A program made the position numbers and the translations under genes. The notes beneath the pieces were generated by a model. The model searched no databases and was not told where the DNA came from. It worked only from the letters and a program-made list of their open reading frames with translations. Below, piece after piece: positions 7,540 to 11,944 of a stretch of DNA of 11,944 nucleotides. Numbering within the stretch: the stretch's first letter is position 1; each line of letters starts with the position of its first letter. The DNA is from JBICHM01 sp043101835 (lineage in GTDB: Bacteria; Planctomycetota; Phycisphaerae; Phycisphaerales; UBA1924), in the NCBI GenBank assembly GCA_043101835.1, contig JBICHM010000078.1:1-11944 (forward strand). Reading direction: 5' to 3'.

Positions 7540-7570
7540 AAAGTACGCGGACGCGCGTCGCCGATGTCAA
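7540..7570 (-). promoter_or_regulatory. Candidate promoter of the ABC operon
   Basis: Read on the minus strand, a perfect -35 consensus TTGACA (7570-7565) is followed after 19 nt by TACTTT (7545-7540), which matches TATAAT only at T, A and the final T. The -10 candidate ends 7 nt before the GTG start at 7532, so transcription would begin at or next to the start codon. The spacer is longer than the ideal 17 nt and the -10 is poor, but the exact -35 in such GC-rich DNA and the lack of a Shine-Dalgarno site agree with a leaderless or near-leaderless transcript. Confidence 0.45.
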
Positions 7571-7620
7571 GCGGGACGGGCGTGGGAGGGTCGCGCTGTG
7601 GAGGGCGTCCCGGTCGCGCC

Positions 7621-7628
7621 GTAGACTC
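7621..7628 (+). promoter_or_regulatory. Candidate -10 element (GTAGACTC) of the sensor/receiver gene
   Basis: TAGACT (7622-7627) agrees with TATAAT at four positions and lies in the divergent region 77 nt before the ATG at 7705. The same octamer GTAGACTC occurs on the minus strand just before prmC. No convincing -35 hexamer stands at the expected distance. Confidence 0.35.
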
Positions 7629-7638
7629 ATCCGGAAGC

Positions 7639-7684
7639 AGGAGGTCCGCGGCGCCAGCGCGTCGCGCCCACCCGGGGGCGACGC
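7639..7684 (+). promoter_or_regulatory. Misplaced Shine-Dalgarno-like site and hairpin in the sensor gene leader
   Basis: AGGAGGT at 7639-7645 is an almost complete complement of the 16S rRNA tail, yet no ATG, GTG or TTG follows within 15 nt. The assigned ATG is 59 nt further on. Between them 7659-7684 can fold into a hairpin: seven pairs (7659-7665 with 7678-7684), one bulged G (7666), and three more pairs (7667-7669 with 7675-7677) around a five-base loop. It may be chance in GC-rich DNA, or a structured 5' leader. Confidence 0.3.
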
Positions 7685-7704
7685 CGAGGGCCGACCGCCC
7701 GTCG

Positions 7705-9423
7705 ATGGCCGAACACACCGGGAAGAAGAAGCTGTTGATCCTCGAAGGACCCGACGACCGGGCGTCGGTGGTCGAGGCGGCATTGCGCGGAGAACTCGCC
7801 GTCGAGCGGGTCGCCCTCGAGGACGCCCGCGCCGCGATCGAGGCCGACGGGGTCGGGGCCGTGCTGGCCGACACGGGCGCGTTTCTGCCGCTGGCGCGCG
7901 AGTTCGCCGACCTGCAGGCCCAGAACCTCCTCGGGGCGATCGGCGAGGGGCTCTGCGTCGCCGACACCGAGGGCGTCGTCCTGTGGGCGAACGGCCAGTT
8001 CACCGGTTTCGATGATCGCACGCGCGACGCGGTGGCGCGGTGCTGTCGCGAGGCGGCCGCGTTCTTTGCCCAGATGCGCGCCCGGGCCTCCGGCCCGGCG
8101 CCGCGGAGCCGGAAGTTCCACGTCGCCTCGGCGAATGATGAGAAGTTCTATGAGGTGGTCGTCAGCCCGCTGGACGACGGGGCGCAGGGCGGCCAGCCCG
8201 GGCGCCTGGTCGCGGTGGTGTGGGACGTCACGGCGACGAGCCGTATCCAGCAGAAGATCGACGCCATCGATCGCGCCGGCGCCGAGCTCGTCCGGCGCGA
8301 GGTCGAGCACGTCAAGACGCTCAACGCCGCCGAGCGCGTCTCGATCCTCGAAGACAAGGTCATCAACTACGCGCACGATCTGCTGGAGTTCGACCACTTC
8401 ACGATCCACCTGCTCGATGAAGAGACCGGAAGGCTCGAACTCGTCATGAGCAAGGGCGTGCCCAAGGAAATCGCCGATATCGATCTCTACGCGGCGCGTG
8501 AGGGCAGCGGCACCACGGGCTATGTCGCCGCCACCGGTCGGTCGTACATCTGCTACGACACGGCGAAGGACGAGCGCTACATAGAGGGCCTTGAGCAGGC
8601 CGGATCATCGCTGGCCGTGCCGCTGCTCCTGAGCGACAAGGTGATCGGCGTCTTCAACGCCGAGAGCCGCGAGATCGGGGCGTTCAGCGAGGACGACCGG
8701 CAGTTCGCGGAGATCCTCGCCCGCTACATCGCGCTCTCGCTGCACATCCTCGACCTGCTTGTCGTCGAGCGGTACACAACCGGCGAGACGGTGTCGGGCG
8801 TCGTGGAGGGCGAACTCAACGAGCCGCTCGACGACCTGATGCGCGAGGCCGAATGGCTGCGCTCGCTCGCGGAGCGCGACCCCGACGCCGCGGCCCACGC
8901 CGAGCAGATCCTGCGGGATGTCGAGTCGATCCGCTCGCGCATGAAATCGGTCTCGCGCGGGCCGCGTTCGATCCTCGGCGCCGACCAGGCGCTCCGGACG
9001 GCGGAGCCGGACCCGGCGATCATCGGCAAGCGCATTCTGGTGGCCGACGACGAGCCGCAGATCCGCAACACGATCCGCGATGTGCTCATGCGCCGCGGGG
9101 CGACGGTCTTTCTCTGTCAATCCGGCGCTGAGGCGATCGAACTGCTCGACGACGCGGAGAATGGTAAAGACGATGTCCCGCACCTCGACCTGATCATCAG
9201 CGACATCCGCATGCCCGACCGGAACGGGTACGAGGTTTTCAGCGCCGCCCGGCGCTGGCGCGACGACCTGCCGGTGATCCTCATGACCGGCTTCGGCTAC
9301 GACCCGCACCACTCGATCGTGCGCGCAAGCCAGGAAGGCCTGCAGTGCGTGCTGTTCAAGCCATTCCAGGCGAGGCAGCTGCTCGAGGAGGTCCGGCGCG
9401 CCTTCGAGCCGGCGACGAAGTAG
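7705..9423 (+). CDS. PAS-GAF-receiver signalling protein with degenerate DHp-like hairpin
   Basis: Cytoplasmic signal-transduction protein of 572 residues without membrane segments. Domains in order: a receiver-like fold at about 7-60 lacking a clear phosphorylation site; a PAS-like domain at about 66-180 (LLGAIGEGLCVADTEGVVLWAN, ending in VAVVWDVTATSR); a helix; a GAF domain at about 205-350 (LLEFDHFTIHLLDEETGRLEL, then SLAVPLLLSDKVIGVFNAES); a helical hairpin at about 360-415; and a complete receiver at about 442-566. The last has D448/D449, phospho-acceptor D500 in SDIRMPDRNGYE, T528 and K552, so it should be phosphorylatable. The hairpin reads GELNEPL (369-375), where histidine kinases have HELNNPL, so the His is replaced by Gly369, and no HATPase domain follows. 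ATG 7705 was chosen because upstream sequence in frame is low-complexity and antisense to the ABC ATPase. Partner kinase and output are unknown. Confidence 0.9.
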   Translation: MAEHTGKKKLLILEGPDDRASVVEAALRGELAVERVALEDARAAIEADGVGAVLADTGAFLPLAREFADLQAQNLLGAIGEGLCVADTEGVVLWANGQFTGFDDRTRDAVARCCREAAAFFAQMRARASGPAPRSRKFHVASANDEKFYEVVVSPLDDGAQGGQPGRLVAVVWDVTATSRIQQKIDAIDRAGAELVRREVEHVKTLNAAERVSILEDKVINYAHDLLEFDHFTIHLLDEETGRLELVMSKGVPKEIADIDLYAAREGSGTTGYVAATGRSYICYDTAKDERYIEGLEQAGSSLAVPLLLSDKVIGVFNAESREIGAFSEDDRQFAEILARYIALSLHILDLLVVERYTTGETVSGVVEGELNEPLDDLMREAEWLRSLAERDPDAAAHAEQILRDVESIRSRMKSVSRGPRSILGADQALRTAEPDPAIIGKRILVADDEPQIRNTIRDVLMRRGATVFLCQSGAEAIELLDDAENGKDDVPHLDLIISDIRMPDRNGYEVFSAARRWRDDLPVILMTGFGYDPHHSIVRASQEGLQCVLFKPFQARQLLEEVRRAFEPATK

Positions 9424-9425
9424 GG

Positions 9426-9439
9426 CGGCCTTCAGGCCG
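9426..9439. terminator. Possible short hairpin between convergent genes
   Basis: In the 21-bp gap between the stop codons of the sensor gene and prmC, CGGCC (9426-9430) and GGCCG (9435-9439) can pair around TTCA. There is no T run on either strand, and a five-pair stem is short, so its role as a bidirectional terminator is only suggested by position. Confidence 0.22.
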
Positions 9440-9444
9440 GCGCC

Positions 9445-10341
9445 TCAGCCCCGCTCCGCCACGACGAAGCGCTCGAACCCTTCCGTATCGTGCTCGATGC
9501 GTTGGCGCGCCAGAGCACGGTTCGCCTGCGCGATCGCCAGCGCCTCGTCCGCTCGACTGGCCGCGATCTCGACCACGAGCAGCCCGCCTGGTTTGAGATG
9601 CGCGTGGGCGTGTTCGAGCAAGGGGCGCACGAAGGCAAGCCCATCGGCGCCGCCTCGCAGGGCGTGCTCGGGTTCGTGGTCCTTCACATTCGGTTCGACC
9701 GCGGCCCACTCGTAGTCAGGAATGTATGGCGGGTTGCTGACCAGCGCAACGAGCCCGCGCCCCGCCGGGTGGGCCGCGAGCGGCTCGAGCAGGTCGCCCT
9801 GCGCGAAGTCCACGCGATCGAGCACGCCGTGACGCTTCGCATTCGAGCGCGCCACCTCGATGGCGCCGGCGTCAATGTCGGTCGCGATGGCGCGCGCCTT
9901 CGTGAGGCGCTTGAGCAGCGACACGGCGACGCATCCCGAGCCGACGCCGACCTCGCCGATCGAACCTGTCTCGAAGCCAGGTTCGAGGGACAGGTGGCGA
10001 AGCACGAGATCCACCGCCGACTCAGTACTTGGGCGCGGGATCAGCACGCGCCGGTCAACGTGAAAGGGCAGGCTGTGGAACCACGCCTCGCCGACGAGGT
10101 ACTGCGTCGGCTCGTGCTTGAGCGCCCGTCCGACGAGATCGCGGAGCGCGGTGCGCTCCGGCTCGCTCGCCGGTCGGTCGGCGTCCATGTAGAGGCGCAG
10201 CCGGTCGCACCCGAGCACATGGGCAAGCAGCTGTTCGGCGCAGATCCGGGGCGAGTCCACGCCAGCTCGCGCGAACGCCTCCTGCATCCATGCGAGCAGA
10301 TCACGGGTGGTCCAGACGGTGCGGGCGCCGGAAGGGGACAT
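9445..10341 (-). CDS. prmC: Release factor glutamine methyltransferase PrmC
   Basis: This enzyme transfers a methyl group from S-adenosylmethionine to the glutamine of the GGQ motif of peptide-chain release factors 1 and 2. The 298-residue protein has the usual two parts: a helical N-terminal domain (about 10-85) that recognises the release factor, and a Rossmann methyltransferase domain. Visible motifs are IPRPSTE at 101-107, the SAM loop EVGVGSGCVAVSL at 130-142 (the family usually has DLGTGSG), the acidic residue after strand two in ATDID (153-157), the catalytic NPPYIP at 203-208 that binds the target glutamine, and PGGLLVVEI at 251-259. ATG 10341 was chosen because the open frame upstream has no homology and crosses the promoter region; GTG 10344 directly precedes it. 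prfA, its frequent neighbour, is not in the window. The gene stands alone between convergent and divergent neighbours. Confidence 0.96.
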   Translation of the reverse strand: MSPSGARTVWTTRDLLAWMQEAFARAGVDSPRICAEQLLAHVLGCDRLRLYMDADRPASEPERTALRDLVGRALKHEPTQYLVGEAWFHSLPFHVDRRVLIPRPSTESAVDLVLRHLSLEPGFETGSIGEVGVGSGCVAVSLLKRLTKARAIATDIDAGAIEVARSNAKRHGVLDRVDFAQGDLLEPLAAHPAGRGLVALVSNPPYIPDYEWAAVEPNVKDHEPEHALRGGADGLAFVRPLLEHAHAHLKPGGLLVVEIAASRADEALAIAQANRALARQRIEHDTEGFERFVVAERG

Positions 10342-10348
10342 CACTGAC

Positions 10349-10356
10349 GAGTCTAC
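10349..10356 (-). promoter_or_regulatory. Candidate -10 element (GTAGACTC) of prmC
   Basis: On the minus strand TAGACT (10355-10350) ends 8 nt before the ATG at 10341, so a transcript initiated from it would start essentially at the start codon. This agrees with the absence of a Shine-Dalgarno site there. The surrounding octamer is identical to the one before the sensor gene at 7621-7628. No recognisable -35 is seen. Confidence 0.4.
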
Positions 10357-10402
10357 AGGGCGCACGCCCCCCGCAGGCCGACCGGAGCCCGCCCGCACCG
10401 TC

Positions 10403-10429
10403 TATGATCCCGTCCCAACGCGGAAGGAG
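10403..10429 (+). promoter_or_regulatory. Candidate -10 element and ribosome binding site for the 165-residue protein gene
   Basis: TATGAT at 10403-10408 matches TATAAT at five of six positions. GGAAGGAG at 10422-10429 is a good Shine-Dalgarno site, 9 nt before the ATG at 10439. A weak -35-like CCGACC (10378-10383) is 19 nt upstream of the -10. Together they support a short leader of about 25 nt and fix the start codon. A promoter for prmC faces the other way in the same 97-bp region. Confidence 0.5.
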
Positions 10430-10438
10430 TCAGTCAGT

Positions 10439-10936
10439 ATGACGCAGCAGCAGGCCGGTCCGGCTGCCCCGGAGGCCGTCCAAGCACTCTTGCAGCAGGT
10501 TCGCGAGCGCGCCGAGCGTGCGGGCGTCTTTGACGCCGTCAGCCTCGCCCCCGGACGACTTGCCTGCGCCGCCCGCGAGGCCGCGGCGCCGGCCGAGTAT
10601 CGCGTCGAGTGGGCTGAGGGACGCCTCTGGGCCGGGCTCTACACCGAAGACCGCTGGCTCAGCCAGTCGATCGAGGCCGACCTCGTCCACACCGGCGACA
10701 AGATGGAGGACCTCGTCGACGAGGAGCTCGTTGATCTCGGCTGCGACGCCGGGCCGCTCCCCGTCGAGCATTTCCGCAGCGAGGACATGCTCTACACGTT
10801 CCGCTCGGCGCTGCCGATCGATGTGAGTCGAGCGGGCGACGAGGCCTCGATCGGGATCGCGGCCTCGGCGTTGCTCGCCTACGAGGCGGCGTTCCGCGAG
10901 CTGGGCGACATGGCCGGGGGCGACGAAGACGAGTAA
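10439..10936 (+). CDS. Uncharacterised acidic protein, 165 residues
   Basis: I do not recognise a named family. The protein has no signal peptide or membrane segment and should be cytoplasmic. The first third is helical (Gln/Arg/Glu-rich, about 10-35). A mixed alpha/beta part follows, with aromatic-rich strands (EYRVEWAEGRLWAGLYTEDRW, about 50-70), an acidic stretch (about 83-101, containing DLVDEELVDLGCD) and another strand region (MLYTFRSALPID, about 119-130). The end is acidic (GGDEDE). The aromatic strands followed by an acidic helix suggest a small alpha/beta chaperone- or adaptor-like fold, but this is only an impression. Start ATG 10439 is supported by the GGAAGGAG site; an earlier open frame from 10307 crosses the promoter. 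It is followed after 28 bp by a glycosyltransferase gene, probably in one transcript. Confidence 0.85.
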   Translation: MTQQQAGPAAPEAVQALLQQVRERAERAGVFDAVSLAPGRLACAAREAAAPAEYRVEWAEGRLWAGLYTEDRWLSQSIEADLVHTGDKMEDLVDEELVDLGCDAGPLPVEHFRSEDMLYTFRSALPIDVSRAGDEASIGIAASALLAYEAAFRELGDMAGGDEDE

Positions 10937-10964
10937 GGCCGAGACCGGCCGCACGGGGCTCGCG

Positions 10965-11944
10965 ATGCGCATCCTCATGCTCGGGTGGGAGTTCCCGCCC
11001 TTCATCTCCGGCGGGCTTGGCACGGCCTGTTACGGGCTGACGCGCGCGCTCGCCCAGGCGGGGCACGAGGTCACCTTCGTTCTGCCCAAGCCGGTCGATC
11101 CGGACGCGCGATCCCATATCCGTCTCGTCAGCCCGGAGAGCGTGCCCGACGCGCCGCCGTGCCCTGCACCGGCGTCGCCCGCCGAACCCGAGCGCGAGCC
11201 TGGCGAACACCGGCGCACCGTGGTGCAGCAACAACTGGCGCCCGACGCGCCTCCGTCGCAACCGGTCCAGCCCGACGCCTTCGACCAGGTGCGGTTCGTG
11301 GGCCTGCCCTCGGTGCTCGGGAGCCCCTACGGCGAGCAGGCGCCCGGCGCGGGTGACGCGTCGTGGTCGAGCGTGGTGCGGCAGGTCGGCGCCGGGGCCG
11401 TCGCGTCAACGGGGCCGATGTCGCGCATCGAACGCACGGCCTTGCACGAGGCGGGGCTCGGCGATGAGACGATCGGGCGCCTCGAGATGCACCGGCTCGC
11501 CGGCGGCGCCTTCGCCCCGGCGGCGGGCGAGGACTATTCGGGCGATGTGCTCTTCGCCGCAGCGCGATACGCCGACATGGCCCTCACCCTGTGCGCGCAC
11601 GAGCGATTCGATGTCATCCACGCGCACGACTGGATGACCTACCCCGCCGGCGTGGCGCTCTCCCGCGCCACGGGCAAGGCGCTGGTCTGCCACATCCACT
11701 CGACCGAGTTCGATCGCTCCGGCGAGCACGTGAACCAGCGCATCTACGACATCGAGCGGGCCGGCATGCACGCGGCCGACAAGGTCATCGCCGTGTCTTT
11801 CCTCACGCGATCGATCTGCGAGCGCCGCTACAGCGTGCCGAGCCGAAAGATGCGCGTTGTCTACAACGGTGTGGAGGCCGACGGCACCCCGCAGAAGCGC
11901 CTGCCCTCGGTCGAGGCGGGCGACAAGATCGTGCTCTTCCTCGG
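10965..11944 (+). CDS. Glycosyltransferase, GT4/GT5-like (glycogen synthase-like), 5' part
   Basis: The N-terminal 326 residues of a GT-B-fold enzyme whose gene continues beyond the window. It probably transfers a sugar from a nucleotide-sugar donor, either in glycogen-type synthesis or in surface polysaccharide assembly. The start MRILMLGWEFPPFISGGLGT matches the first Rossmann strand and the GG loop (residues 16-17) of starch/glycogen synthase-like and GT4 enzymes. Further family signs are FDVIHAHDW (215-223), LVCHIHSTEFD (240-250), the helix after it (RIYDIERAGMHAADKVIAVS, 259-278) and VVYNGVE (298-304), which opens the linker to the C-terminal donor domain. Residues about 60-105 form a Pro/Ala/Gln/Glu-rich, probably disordered segment inside the N-terminal domain. 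ATG 10965 is chosen by the family's start; a weak GGGG lies 7 nt upstream. The catalytic donor-binding half is not visible, so the exact specificity is open. Confidence 0.9.
   Translation, partial: MRILMLGWEFPPFISGGLGTACYGLTRALAQAGHEVTFVLPKPVDPDARSHIRLVSPESVPDAPPCPAPASPAEPEREPGEHRRTVVQQQLAPDAPPSQPVQPDAFDQVRFVGLPSVLGSPYGEQAPGAGDASWSSVVRQVGAGAVASTGPMSRIERTALHEAGLGDETIGRLEMHRLAGGAFAPAAGEDYSGDVLFAAARYADMALTLCAHERFDVIHAHDWMTYPAGVALSRATGKALVCHIHSTEFDRSGEHVNQRIYDIERAGMHAADKVIAVSFLTRSICERRYSVPSRKMRVVYNGVEADGTPQKRLPSVEAGDKIVLFL

Noticed and set aside
7354..7704. Upstream extension of the sensor gene frame to 7354
   Set aside because: The extra 117 codons lie opposite the start of the ABC ATPase gene and the divergent promoters, and show no domain; the ATG at 7705 gives a sensible N-terminus.
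7533..8021. N-terminal extension of the ABC ATPase frame back to 8021
   Set aside because: The extra 163 residues are Ser/Arg/Pro-rich, overlap the sensor gene on the other strand and precede the normal family start at GTG 7532.
10937..10950. Hairpin GGCCG-AGAC-CGGCC just after the 165-residue protein gene
   Set aside because: Only five pairs and no T run, and the next gene follows in the same direction; chance pairing in GC-rich DNA is more likely than a terminator.
1..11944. Search for CRISPR arrays, tRNA or rRNA genes, insertion sequences and attachment sites
   Set aside because: No regularly spaced repeats, no tRNA-like cloverleaf outside genes, no transposase or integrase motif and no flanking inverted repeats were seen. 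Non-coding gaps are all under 210 bp.

Overview
The window is a very GC-rich bacterial chromosome segment (about 70% GC by eye, not counted). It is densely packed with coding sequence and contains no rRNA, tRNA, CRISPR array or recognisable mobile element. The gene set suggests a planctomycete, most likely of the Phycisphaerae type. It combines a divergent RNase HII-like protein fused by overlap to ribD, a GldA/GldF/GldG-type ABC module with a DUF4340-type protein, and an alanine/arginine/aspartate-rich proteome. That placement is inference; no marker gene in the window settles it.

Layout. Positions 1-126 hold the probable tail of an unidentified plus-strand gene, closed by a textbook intrinsic terminator (126-156). 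A plus-strand pair follows: an RNase HII/HIII-fold protein (205-1218) overlapping ribD (1215-2354) by GTGA. Converging on ribD is a four-gene minus-strand operon running from 7532 down to 2363: ABC ATPase, ABC-2 permease, GldG-like auxiliary membrane protein, DUF4340-like protein. The first three are joined by 4-bp ATGA overlaps and the last by an 18-bp gap. A 172-bp divergent promoter region (7533-7704) separates this operon from a plus-strand multidomain sensor/response-regulator (7705-9423). Converging on that gene is prmC on the minus strand (9445-10341). A 97-bp divergent region then leads to a plus-strand pair: an uncharacterised 165-residue protein (10439-10936) and the first 326 residues of a GT4/GT5-like glycosyltransferase that runs off the window (10965 onward).

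How the genes work together. The ATPase, permease, GldG-like and DUF4340-like proteins should form one membrane complex: cytoplasmic engine, channel, and two membrane-anchored proteins with large soluble domains. The substrate cannot be read from the sequence. RibD performs two middle steps of riboflavin synthesis, and PrmC methylates the release factors. The sensor protein has PAS, GAF and an intact C-terminal receiver but no kinase ATPase domain, and its DHp-like hairpin lacks the phospho-accepting histidine.

The window is mostly housekeeping and conserved accessory content. The most interesting points are that kinase-less signalling protein, the atypical RNase H-fold protein, the internally repeated DUF4340-like protein, the large helical insertion in the GldG-like protein, and promoter-like elements that sit almost on top of start codons, suggesting leaderless or near-leaderless transcripts.
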